This document shows positions 1 to 6,720 of a stretch of 11,311 nucleotides of DNA, one piece after another. Position 1 is the first letter of the stretch. Each line of letters starts with the position of its first letter. The notes beneath the pieces are model-generated. The model saw nothing but the letters and a program-made list of their open reading frames with translations, had not been told where the DNA came from and ran no database searches. Made by a program: the position numbers and the translations under genes. The stretch comes from an uncultured Ruminobacter sp. Lineage in GTDB: Bacteria > Pseudomonadota > Gammaproteobacteria > Enterobacterales > Succinivibrionaceae. The stretch is from assembly GCA_900767005.1 (NCBI GenBank), contig CAAFXL010000182.1:1-11311 (forward strand), in the 5' to 3' direction.

Positions 1-43
1 GAACTAAAACTAGGAAAGAAGTTAGAGATTAATACAAATAAAT

Positions 44-81
44 AACCAACCTAACGAAATTTTAATTAAATTTGTTTGGTT
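44..81 (-). terminator. Weak hairpin downstream of truB
   Basis: About 30 nt past the truB stop there is an imperfect dyad: AACCAA (44-49) pairs with TTGGTT (76-81), and AAATTT (57-62) can pair with AAATTT (68-73). On the minus strand it is followed by a T-rich stretch. The stem is AT-rich and interrupted, so this is only a candidate terminator. In E. coli rpsO and pnp follow truB; the 111 bases here are too short to show whether they do so in this genome. Confidence 0.25.
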
Positions 82-111
82 GAATTATTTTGAGTACTGA
101 TTATTCGACTT

Positions 112-1101
112 TTAGGATACCATTTCATCACTAAATAGTTCTTGCGGCATCTTAGTCATCGTGATTAAGCGTTTAGGATATAACCTATCATACTTAATAT
201 CACCTACTCCCGCAAAAACTGACCTATCATCACTTAGATTTATATAAATTCTAATTGGTTGTAGATCTGTTGTAAGCATGTTTACAGGTCGAACTTTTAG
301 TTCCCTTCCCTGTAAAATAAGCTTTCCTTCTTCCTTTGATAAATAGATTATCGGAAGCTTTTGTACGGCGGTGTCCACTGGTAAAAGTAGTTTATCAAGT
401 GAATCAAAAGCTACTTCCCCTCTTTGGTGAGCTTCTTCTGATATCCTTTCGATATCCTCAAAAGTTACCATTTTTTCTTTTGGGTAATCGGCTACTTGCG
501 TTCTATCAAGTTTAAAGACATGAGCGCCACACCCGATATATTCGCCTAAATCATCGATAAGGCTTCTAATGTAGGTGCCTTTTGAGCAATGAACCTGCAT
601 CTTCGCATCACGCCCATCAAAATCAATTAGCGTAAAACTAAAGATTGTAATGTCACGAGCTTCTCTTGGTACTTCAATCCCTTTACGAGCATACTCGTAA
701 AGGGGTCTACCTTCATATTTAAGAGCTGAATACATACTAGGAACTTGTTTTTGTTTCCCTAAAAAATGTTCCATTGCACTCATTAAACTTAATTTATCAA
801 GGTTTACTTCAGATTCTTTAATGATTTCCCCTTCGGCATCAGAAGTAGTGGTTCTAATCCCAAAGCGTGCGGTTACATCATATGATTTATCAGCATCTAA
901 TAAATACTGTGAATACTTTGTAGCTTCCCCTAAGCAAATTGGTAACATGCCAGTTGCTAGTGGGTCTAATGCCCCAGTGTGACCAGCCTTTTGAGCATGA
1001 AATATCCCTCTAATTCTAATCATGGCATCATTTGAGGTTATTCCTAAAGGCTTATTTAATAATAAAACACCATTAATATCGCGTTTACTTCGTCGAGGCA
1101 T
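112..1101 (-). CDS. truB: tRNA pseudouridine(55) synthase TruB
   Basis: TruB isomerises uridine 55 in the T-loop of elongator tRNAs to pseudouridine and also acts as a tRNA folding chaperone in the cytoplasm. The protein (329 aa from the chosen start; E. coli 314) opens with a typical segment ending RDINGVLLLNKP. The catalytic motif GHTGALDPLATG places the nucleophile at Asp46, and SKGTYIRSLIDDLG is the conserved second active-site segment. The last 80 or so residues correspond to the PUA-like RNA-binding domain. I chose the ATG at 1101 because MPRRSKRDINGV lines up with the E. coli start MSRPRRRGRDINGV. A TTG at 1119 in the same frame would add six residues, but it overlaps the only visible GGAG (1114-1117), which lies 12 nt from the ATG, a rather long spacing. 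It is the last gene of the rimP-nusA-infB-rbfA-truB cluster and is separated from rbfA by a 226-nt gap with a strong hairpin, so it may be transcribed partly on its own. Confidence 0.96.
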   Translation of the reverse strand: MPRRSKRDINGVLLLNKPLGITSNDAMIRIRGIFHAQKAGHTGALDPLATGMLPICLGEATKYSQYLLDADKSYDVTARFGIRTTTSDAEGEIIKESEVNLDKLSLMSAMEHFLGKQKQVPSMYSALKYEGRPLYEYARKGIEVPREARDITIFSFTLIDFDGRDAKMQVHCSKGTYIRSLIDDLGEYIGCGAHVFKLDRTQVADYPKEKMVTFEDIERISEEAHQRGEVAFDSLDKLLLPVDTAVQKLPIIYLSKEEGKLILQGRELKVRPVNMLTTDLQPIRIYINLSDDRSVFAGVGDIKYDRLYPKRLITMTKMPQELFSDEMVS

Positions 1102-1185
1102 TTTTAATTTAAACTCCAAAATATAAAAAAATAAATAAAAAATAATAAACTACCAAATTTTAAAAAGTTTATTAAAATTTAAAAC

Positions 1186-1217
1186 AATCAAACTTTTAAG
1201 AAATCAAACTTTTAATT
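1186..1217. repeat. Two-copy 16-bp direct repeat upstream of truB
   Basis: AATCAAACTTTTAA occurs at 1186-1199 and again at 1202-1215, a period of 16 bp, in the AT-rich leader of truB. On the minus strand each copy includes TTGATT. The first such element in the direction of transcription has a poor -10 (TTTTAA) 17 nt downstream, so a weak promoter is possible. Nothing else supports a function. Confidence 0.5.
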
Positions 1218-1244
1218 CTTTCCTATATATTCTTACCTATATCT

Positions 1245-1275
1245 ATCATAAGACCATAAGGGTAAAAAGTATCAA
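1245..1275 (-). promoter_or_regulatory. truB: Possible promoter for truB (weak)
   Basis: On the minus strand TTGATA (1270-1275) is followed after 19 nt by TATGAT (1245-1250), a good -10 match. The spacer is 2 nt longer than ideal for sigma70. It lies just after the rbfA-truB hairpin, where a promoter would be useful if that hairpin terminates. Confidence 0.2.
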
Positions 1276-1283
1276 TTACCTTT

Positions 1284-1315
1284 AAAATAAGCACTTCCAA
1301 GGAAGTGCTCATTTT
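1284..1315 (-). terminator. Hairpin terminator between rbfA and truB
   Basis: AGCACTTCC (1290-1298) pairs perfectly with GGAAGTGCT (1301-1309) across two bases (the real loop would absorb a pair). A further five A-T pairs (1284-1288 with 1311-1315) flank one intervening position, which is a G-U wobble in minus-strand RNA but a mismatch in plus-strand RNA. The wobble suggests selection for minus-strand transcription. The hairpin starts 13 nt after the rbfA stop and its distal arm ends in ATTTT. It fits an intrinsic terminator or attenuator that lowers truB expression relative to rbfA. An RNase processing site is the alternative. Confidence 0.65.
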
Positions 1316-1327
1316 AAGAATAATTAA

Positions 1328-1780
1328 TTATGCATTAGAGTTTTCTGCTTGATTAGAATTTGCTTCTAATTCTAGATTCTCTTGAGATTCTTTATTTTCA
1401 TTACTTGCTAAACCACTAAGCTCTTCATCATGCTTAATAGTTTTAGTAATTAATGTTGAAATTCTCATACCTTCATCAAGAGTCTTATCATAATAGAAGG
1501 TAATCTCAGGCACGGCTCTAAGCTGCATAGCTTTACCGATCATGCTTCTAAAAAAGCCCTTAGCTCGATTTAGAACCTTGATCGCTTGCTTTACGTTATC
1601 TTCATCATTATTCATAAAGGTAACATAAACTTTTGCATACATTAAGTCGCCACTAACCCTAACATCACTTACAGTTGCCATCTTTACGCGAGGGTCTTTC
1701 ATTTCACGCTGTAAAATGACTGCAACCTCTCTTTTCATTTGCTGAGCAACTCGGTCAGCTCGATTAAATTCTCTTGCCAT
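1328..1780 (-). CDS. rbfA: 30S ribosome-binding factor RbfA
   Basis: RbfA is a small KH-fold protein that binds the 30S subunit and helps mature the 5' end of 16S rRNA; it is needed for cold adaptation in E. coli. The 150-aa product begins MAREFNRADRVAQQM, close to the E. coli MAKEFGRPQRVAQEM. It keeps the AKVYVTF strand, the KH-type kink AKG (residues 73-75) and the segment LRAVPEITFYYD. The C-terminal tail, about residues 121-150, is rich in Asn, Glu and Ser, probably disordered, and explains the extra length over the E. coli protein (133 aa). The start is preceded by only a weak AGG. It follows infB by 87 nt containing a strong dyad and precedes truB. Confidence 0.96.
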   Translation of the reverse strand: MAREFNRADRVAQQMKREVAVILQREMKDPRVKMATVSDVRVSGDLMYAKVYVTFMNNDEDNVKQAIKVLNRAKGFFRSMIGKAMQLRAVPEITFYYDKTLDEGMRISTLITKTIKHDEELSGLASNENKESQENLELEANSNQAENSNA

Positions 1781-1820
1781 AAAGGCTAATACCTATAAAA
1801 GCTTTAAATATTAATAAAAT

Positions 1821-1859
1821 CTAGGAGCCTTTTTAAACCTAGGTTTAAAAAGCTCCTAG
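1821..1859 (-). terminator. Long hairpin between infB and rbfA
   Basis: CTAGGAGC (1821-1828) pairs with GCTCCTAG (1852-1859), and TTTTTAAAC (1830-1838) pairs with GTTTAAAAA (1843-1851). One base is bulged (1829) and the loop has four bases. That gives 17 bp starting 8 nt past the infB stop. In the minus-strand transcript the stem is followed by ATTTTATT, a mediocre U-tract. It may be a partial terminator, an mRNA stabiliser or a double-strand RNase cleavage site that sets the infB:rbfA ratio. Confidence 0.55.
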
Positions 1860-1867
1860 AGGAATAA

Positions 1868-4363
1868 TTAAAGAGTACGCTTAACTTCGATGTTTTCAAA
1901 TACTTCGATTTGGTCGCCTTCTCTTACATCCTGGTAGTTCTTAACGCCGACACCACATTCAAAGCCGTTAGTTACTTCAGCTACGTCATCCTTAAAGCGT
2001 CTTAATGAATCAAGTTCGCCTTCAAAGATTACTACGTTATCACGAAGTACTCTGATTGGAGCACTACGCTTAATTACACCTTCAGTAACCATACAACCAG
2101 CAATTAGACCAAACTTAGGATGACGGAATACTTGTCTAACTTCTGCCATACCAATAATTTGTTGCTTAATGTCAGAACCAAGTAGACCACTCATAGCCTG
2201 CTTAACTTCATCGATTAGGTCGTAAATTACGCTATAGTAACGAATGTCGATGTTATCAGATTCAATAACCTTACGAGCTGAGTTATCAGCACGTACGTTA
2301 AAGCCGATAATAATTGCTGATGATGCAGCAGCTAAGGTTGCATCAGTTTCAGTAATACCACCTACACCTGAGTAGATAATATTAACCTTAACCTCATCAG
2401 TTGATAACTTAACTAATGAATCGCTAATTGCTTCAACTGAACCTTGAACATCAGCCTTAAGTACGATGTTAAGTTCGCTTGCAGCACCTTCCTTGAACAT
2501 ATTGTCAAGTTTTGCCTTTTGCTGACGAGCGATCTTAATTTCCTTAAACTTGCCTTGACGATAATTTGCAACTTCTCGAGCCTTCTTTTCATCTCTTACT
2601 ACGGTTGCTTCATCCCCTGCTACTGGTACGCCGCTTAAGCCAAGAATTTCAACTGGGATTGAAGGACCTGCGCTTTCTACGTTCTTACCAAGTTCATTCT
2701 TCATCGCACGAACTTTACCATATTCAAAACCGCATAGAACGATATCACCTACATGTAAAGTACCCTGCTTAATTAGAACAGAAGCTACAGGACCACGACC
2801 CTTATCAAGTCTTGATTCAATAACAACCCCTGATGCCATACCATCACGTACTGCTTTTAGTTCCAATACTTCAGCCTGAAGAAGGATTGATTCAAGTAGG
2901 TCATCAATGCCTTGACCGGTCTTAGCTGAAACCTTAACAAACTGAGTATCACCACCCATTTCTTCTGAAACAATACCATAACGCATTAATTCATTAATTA
3001 CGCGGGTAGGATCGGCAGTTGGCTTATCAATCTTATTAATCGCAACTACAATTGGTACATTACCAGCCTTGGCGTGCTGGATAGCTTCAATAGTCTGAGG
3101 CATTACACCATCATCGGCTGCAACAACTAGAACTACGATATCGGTAGCCTTCGCACCACGAGCACGCATTGCAGTAAATGCAGCGTGACCTGGGGTATCT
3201 AAGAAGGTAATCATACCGCCATTCTTAGTTTGAACATGATATGCACCGATATGCTGAGTAATACCACCAGCTTCGCCGGAAGCAACCTTTGACTTTCTAA
3301 TATAGTCAAGAAGTGAGGTCTTACCATGGTCTACGTGACCCATGATAGTAACTACAGGAGCACGCGGTTCAGAAAGGGAATCAAGGTCTCTATCTTTTAA
3401 TAGAGCTTCTTCTAGTTCATTTTCCTTACGAACGATAACCTTATGACCCATTTCTTCACAAACAAGCTGTGCAGTTTCCGCATCAATAACTTGGTTGATG
3501 GTAACCATGTCTCCAAGCTTCATGAATACCTTAATTACTTCGATAGCTTTTACTGCCATCTTAGCTGCTAAGTCTGATACAGTGATAGTTTCACCAATCA
3601 CTACATCACGAGAAACTGGAGCAACTGGCTTATTAAAGCCATGTTGCTGCTGATTTAATTTAGCTGCACCCTTTAATTGCTTACGGTTTGACTTTTGAAG
3701 CTTACGTGAAGAACCTCTTTCTTCGTTTTCTTCTTCGCCTCTTCCTTTCTTCTTTGAAGAGTTAGCATTTCTTCTACGACCGCGGTTTTCTTCTTCACGT
3801 TCTTGCTCTTCTTCAGCTTCTTTTACGTATCTTGAAGTATTATCATCGTCATCATCTACAGTGCTATTACGTTTTGCTTCTTCTTCAGCCCAACGCTTTT
3901 GGTTTTCTTCAAGTAAACGCTTTTGTTCTTCTTCTTGACGCTTTGCTGCTTCCTGAGCCTTTCTCTGAGCTTCTTCTTCACGAATCTTACGTAGCTGAGC
4001 ATTTTCATGCTCCTTCTTTTCACGCTCAAGTCTTTCTTCGTTAGTCTCAACCTTTTGTGGCTTTGGTGGATTTGCCTTAGCCTTAGCTTGAGCTTGGGCT
4101 TTGGCCTTAGCTTCAGCTTCCGCCTTAGCCTTAGCTTCTGCCTCAGCTTTAGCTTTAGCCTGTGCTTCTGCCTTTGCCTTAGCTTCGGCTTCTGCCTTTG
4201 CTTTAGCCTTAGCTTCTACGTCATCTTTCTTAGGAACTACAAAGGATTTTTGTTTTCTAACCTTAACCTCAACTGAGCTATCCTTAAAGCTCTTTTTTGC
4301 TGAGGAGCCACTAGAATTTCTTTTTAGGCTTAGTGGTGCCTTATTATTGTTTTCTTCTGCCAT
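1868..4363 (-). CDS. infB: Translation initiation factor IF-2
   Basis: IF-2 is the GTPase that brings formyl-Met-tRNA to the 30S P site and promotes subunit joining. In order: residues 1-48 are basic and align with about E. coli residue 60 onward. Residues 51-97 alternate Ala with Lys, Glu or Gln. Residues 105-165 form a charged, probably helical stretch. Residues 180-235 are basic and Arg/Lys-rich. Residues 250-312 hold the IF2_N domain (RDVVIGETITVSDLAAKMAV). The G domain then shows G1 GHVDHGKT 342-349, G3 DTPGH 389-393, G4 NKID 443-446 and G5 SAK 479-481, followed by domains II, III and the C-terminal fMet-tRNA-binding domain. The ATG has a good site (GGTGA, 7 nt away), and an in-frame TAA lies two codons upstream. 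The first N-terminal subdomain of E. coli IF2 (about 50 residues) is therefore absent. The 831-aa length is still near that of E. coli (890). It follows nusA by 74 nt. Confidence 0.98.
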   Translation of the reverse strand: MAEENNNKAPLSLKRNSSGSSAKKSFKDSSVEVKVRKQKSFVVPKKDDVEAKAKAKAEAEAKAKAEAQAKAKAEAEAKAKAEAEAKAKAQAQAKAKANPPKPQKVETNEERLEREKKEHENAQLRKIREEEAQRKAQEAAKRQEEEQKRLLEENQKRWAEEEAKRNSTVDDDDDNTSRYVKEAEEEQEREEENRGRRRNANSSKKKGRGEEENEERGSSRKLQKSNRKQLKGAAKLNQQQHGFNKPVAPVSRDVVIGETITVSDLAAKMAVKAIEVIKVFMKLGDMVTINQVIDAETAQLVCEEMGHKVIVRKENELEEALLKDRDLDSLSEPRAPVVTIMGHVDHGKTSLLDYIRKSKVASGEAGGITQHIGAYHVQTKNGGMITFLDTPGHAAFTAMRARGAKATDIVVLVVAADDGVMPQTIEAIQHAKAGNVPIVVAINKIDKPTADPTRVINELMRYGIVSEEMGGDTQFVKVSAKTGQGIDDLLESILLQAEVLELKAVRDGMASGVVIESRLDKGRGPVASVLIKQGTLHVGDIVLCGFEYGKVRAMKNELGKNVESAGPSIPVEILGLSGVPVAGDEATVVRDEKKAREVANYRQGKFKEIKIARQQKAKLDNMFKEGAASELNIVLKADVQGSVEAISDSLVKLSTDEVKVNIIYSGVGGITETDATLAAASSAIIIGFNVRADNSARKVIESDNIDIRYYSVIYDLIDEVKQAMSGLLGSDIKQQIIGMAEVRQVFRHPKFGLIAGCMVTEGVIKRSAPIRVLRDNVVIFEGELDSLRRFKDDVAEVTNGFECGVGVKNYQDVREGDQIEVFENIEVKRTL
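4073..4213 (-). repeat. infB: In-frame hexamer repeat coding alternating X-Ala in IF2
   Basis: Codons 51 to 97 of infB alternate alanine with Lys, Glu or Gln without a break, 24 alanines at every second position. At DNA level this is a degenerate 6-bp repeat (GCTTTAGCCTTA-like on the plus strand) of about 140 bp. It sits in the linker before the IF2_N domain. Such a repeat can change length by slippage without shifting the frame, so strain variation is likely. Confidence 0.9.
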
Positions 4364-4437
4364 ATATTATTCACCAGAAAATTTTTTAATCTTACTTATT
4401 TTTATTAATAAAAACTAAAACAAATTAAGCCTAAAAG

Positions 4438-5961
4438 TTATTCCTTAGCTTCATCCTTAAACCAAGTAAGATTTCTTGCAGCCATAATTAAGTCACCAGC
4501 TCGCTTCTGATCCATACCTTCAATATCAAGTAGGTCATCAGCACCTTGTTCAGCTAAATCATCTAAGGTTGCAATTTCCTTTTGAGCAAGAGCTCTAACG
4601 GTTACGTTATCCATGCCATCAAGGTTAATTAGATCCATGCTTACCTTCCGATGATTTGGAGTTTCAATATTAACTAGTGCCTGTCTTGCTAGATTTTGTA
4701 ACTGGTCAGCTAAATCATCATCAACGCCATCGATACTGTCAGTAACATCGCTTCTATCAACATAAGCGATTTCTTCAACTGTACTAAAGCCACCATCAAC
4801 TAGAGCATTAGCAAATTCTTCATCAATGTTTAAAGCACTTGAGAAATTCTTACTTATTCTTGCTTGTTCATTAGCTTCATAAGCTTCCATTTCTTCTAAA
4901 GTCATTACATTAATCTTCCAACCTAATAATTGGCTTGCAAGTTTTACGTTCTGGCCATTAGTGCCAATTGCTAGAGCATAACGTTCTTTTTCAACCCCGA
5001 TAAGAACTAAGTTCTTAGTCTGGTCGATAAATACCTTACGTACTTCCGCTGGTTCCATAGCATTGATTACATACTGAGAGAAGTTCTCATCATAAACAAT
5101 GATATCAACCTTTTCATGGCATAGTTCATCAGAAACGCTCTTAATTCTTGAGCCCTTCATACCAATGCATGCCCCTCTTGGGTCAATGCGGTGGTCTTTT
5201 GCCTTAATTGAAACCTTAGCTCTTGAACCAGGGTCACGAACGATATTAACAATTTCAAGCTGACCTTCACCAATTTCAGGAACTTCAATAGTTAATAATT
5301 CTCTTAAGAAATCAGGAGAAGTACGGCTAACTTCTAGTTGACCGCCCTTCTTATCATTAATAGGAAGAAGTAAGCAACGAATACGGTCGCCATTTCTAAA
5401 GTTATCGCGGTTAAGCATATTAGGACGACGTAAAGTTGCTTCAGCGTTATTACCTAAATCAAGGTATACGCAATCATGAGTTGCTTTCTTTACAGTTGCA
5501 ATTAATACTTTACCTACTTGATCGCGGAACTCATCAATAACTTGCTGTCTTTCAGCGTCTCTTACCTTCTGCTGTAAAACTTGCTTTACAGTCTGAGCGG
5601 TAATACGGTCTGATAGAAAATCGCCATTACCTGAAAGTTTTGCGTTTTCTTCATCATCAAGCATTTCTTCTACATAGTCGCCTGCCTTGATTGATTCATC
5701 ATCAACACGAGCGGCTTCTAAAGAAATCTGAGCTGCTGGGTTTTCAAGCTGACCATCAGTATCAACTACTAACCATCTACGAATAATTGAATAATCACCG
5801 CTCTTACGGTCGATATTAACTTTGATATCTACTTCTAAACCATCAAACTTCTTTTTAATCGCTGTAGCAAGTGCAATTTCTAAGGCTTCAAATACCTTTT
5901 CACGAGAAATTGCCTTGGCGTTGGACATAGTATCAACTATAGTTAATATTTCTTTTGCCAT
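4438..5961 (-). CDS. nusA: Transcription termination/antitermination protein NusA
   Basis: NusA binds RNA polymerase, enhances pausing and intrinsic termination, and takes part in antitermination. The 507-aa protein has the N-terminal polymerase-binding domain (about 1-140, with RKSGDYSIIRRWLVVD), an S1 domain (about 145-215, DLGNNAEATL), KH1 with GMKG at 267-270, KH2 with GTNG at 333-336, and two C-terminal acidic helical repeats (about 370-430 and 442-500, ending LIMAARNLTWF) as in E. coli. Relative to E. coli (495 aa) there is an insertion of about 11 acidic/polar residues near 101-113, which accounts for the extra length. The ATG is preceded by GAGG at 9 nt. rimP ends 37 nt upstream and infB starts 74 nt downstream, an operon-like arrangement. 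In E. coli NusA represses its own operon; the hairpin leader upstream of rimP here could serve that role (inference). Confidence 0.98.
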   Translation of the reverse strand: MAKEILTIVDTMSNAKAISREKVFEALEIALATAIKKKFDGLEVDIKVNIDRKSGDYSIIRRWLVVDTDGQLENPAAQISLEAARVDDESIKAGDYVEEMLDDEENAKLSGNGDFLSDRITAQTVKQVLQQKVRDAERQQVIDEFRDQVGKVLIATVKKATHDCVYLDLGNNAEATLRRPNMLNRDNFRNGDRIRCLLLPINDKKGGQLEVSRTSPDFLRELLTIEVPEIGEGQLEIVNIVRDPGSRAKVSIKAKDHRIDPRGACIGMKGSRIKSVSDELCHEKVDIIVYDENFSQYVINAMEPAEVRKVFIDQTKNLVLIGVEKERYALAIGTNGQNVKLASQLLGWKINVMTLEEMEAYEANEQARISKNFSSALNIDEEFANALVDGGFSTVEEIAYVDRSDVTDSIDGVDDDLADQLQNLARQALVNIETPNHRKVSMDLINLDGMDNVTVRALAQKEIATLDDLAEQGADDLLDIEGMDQKRAGDLIMAARNLTWFKDEAKE

Positions 5962-5998
5962 TTAAAACTGCCTCAATGTTTTCTGCTCAATGCAGGGA

Positions 5999-6454
5999 CT
6001 AAAATACTGGAATAACCTGTGCTTTACTTACGTTTTGGTAAGCAATTTCATACTCAACATCATCAAGTTTCATAACGATGATGTCACCTTCTACTCGGGC
6101 AAGCACTCCTCTAAAGCGTCTACGATTGCCTACTGGCATACTTACTTCAACTGAAATTTGCTTACCCACGTATGAGCATAATTGCTCGAAGGTAAATAAA
6201 ATTCGATCTAGACCTGGAGATGAAACCTCAAGGTTGTAAGAGCTTTTAAACAAATCTTCAACATCTAAAATACCATTAATTTGTAATGATACTTCCTGAC
6301 AATCGTCAACAGTTACTCCCTCTTCTTTATCAATAAAGATCTGTAAAGTTGGACGCTTTGGATTACGAATAAACTTAATACCCCATAAATTAATGCCAAG
6401 TTCTTCAAGAACTGGAGTAATTAATGAAGCAACCTTTTGTTCAATAGTTTGCAA
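5999..6454 (-). CDS. rimP: Ribosome maturation factor RimP
   Basis: RimP binds free 30S subunits and helps assemble ribosomal proteins S12 and S19. The 151-aa product has the N-terminal alpha/beta domain with VDDCQEVS (about 49-56) and the hallmark NLEVSSPGLDR (74-84), then a C-terminal SH3-like domain ending QNVSKAQVIPVF. I chose the TTG at 6454. It lies 6 nt from a clean GGAG (6461-6464), the resulting (M)QTIEQKV matches the E. coli start MSTLEQKL, and the length then matches E. coli (150). The in-frame ATG at 6464-6466 overlaps that same GGAG and has no ribosome-binding site of its own, only a T-tract before it. The start codon is 2 nt after the stop of a possible leader ORF. It is the first protein gene of the nusA operon. 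E. coli has metY before it, and no tRNA is visible here. Confidence 0.95.
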   Translation of the reverse strand: MQTIEQKVASLITPVLEELGINLWGIKFIRNPKRPTLQIFIDKEEGVTVDDCQEVSLQINGILDVEDLFKSSYNLEVSSPGLDRILFTFEQLCSYVGKQISVEVSMPVGNRRRFRGVLARVEGDIIVMKLDDVEYEIAYQNVSKAQVIPVF

Positions 6455-6456
6455 AT

Positions 6457-6546
6457 TTATCTCCATATATTCAAAAAAAAGGCTCCGTCATTTTCTGACC
6501 GGAGCCTTCTCTGATCTAGATTATAAGCATCTACCGCATCTGCCAT
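6457..6546 (-). CDS. Possible 29-codon leader ORF of the nusA operon
   Basis: An ATG at 6546 is preceded by a good ribosome-binding site (GAAGGGG, 5 nt away) and opens a 29-codon frame ending with TAA at 6457-6459, 2 nt before the rimP TTG. The peptide begins MADAVDAYNLDQRRLRSEND and ends NIWR. The terminator hairpin and its T-tract lie entirely inside this frame, and the Arg codons AGA, AGG and CGG fall at the base and in the ascending arm of the stem. The rimP GGAG is inside its last codons. Translation could therefore open the terminator and couple into rimP. I do not recognise the peptide, and it could be fortuitous. Confidence 0.35.
   Translation of the reverse strand: MADAVDAYNLDQRRLRSENDGAFFLNIWR
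6473..6508 (-). terminator. Intrinsic terminator in the leader just before rimP
   Basis: GGCTCCG (6481-6487) pairs with CGGAGCC (6500-6506). TCA (6488-6490) pairs with TGA (6496-6498), with one bulged C, around a five-base loop. Minus-strand RNA continues directly into eight U residues (6473-6480). This is a textbook intrinsic terminator placed between the likely operon promoter and rimP, so it should act as an attenuator rather than as the end of the lipoprotein gene's transcript alone. Confidence 0.85.
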
Positions 6547-6562
6547 AGATACCCCTTCGCCT

Positions 6563-6610
6563 TTTTATCATCTAAAAAAATTATATATTTGTTTTTAGAT
6601 TGTGATAAAA
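6563..6610 (-). repeat. AT-rich long inverted repeat in the operon leader
   Basis: TTTTATCA (6563-6570) pairs with TGATAAAA (6603-6610), and TCTAAAAA (6571-6578) pairs with TTTTTAGA (6592-6599). Three bases bulge on one side (6600-6602) and the loop has 13 bases. The 16 pairs are almost all A-T. It lies immediately upstream of the leader ORF's ribosome-binding site and could be an RNA processing site or a competitor structure. Confidence 0.5.
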
Positions 6611-6654
6611 CCTTGAAGGATTAACTTTAGCTTTAAACCTAATATTTAAATCTA

Positions 6655-6690
6655 AATTACTTTTAAGTTTACCTTGAACTTAAAATAATT
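6655..6690 (-). repeat. Inverted repeat near the 5' end of the operon leader
   Basis: TTTTAAGTT (6661-6669) pairs perfectly with AACTTAAAA (6677-6685) over a 7-base loop. AATTA (6655-6659) and TAATT (6686-6690) extend the stem past one bulged base. With the two downstream hairpins it makes a three-hairpin leader. It is AT-rich, so its stability is modest. Confidence 0.45.
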
Positions 6691-6720
6691 CAAAAATAAA
6701 AACCTTAAAAAGCTAGGAAT

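Noticed and set aside
3856..4050. Minus-strand open frame inside infB in another frame
   Set aside because: It lies within the charged repetitive part of infB, and its Lys/Arg-rich product is what a frame-shifted reading of that segment gives.
4399..4414. Perfect palindrome TTTTTATTAATAAAAA between nusA and infB
   Set aside because: It is only A and T, expected by chance in such AT-rich spacers, and too weak for a terminator.
4007..4418. Open frames on the plus strand opposite the 5' end of infB, rich in Leu/Ser/Ala
   Set aside because: They are mirror images of the low-complexity X-Ala and Glu/Lys-rich coding sequence and have no ribosome-binding sites or recognisable domains.
6511..6558. 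tRNA-like stretch with GGTAGATGC and a 5-bp stem TAGAT/ATCTA around a 7-base loop
   Set aside because: No T-arm, acceptor stem or conserved anticodon-loop bases are present, so it is not an intact tRNA.
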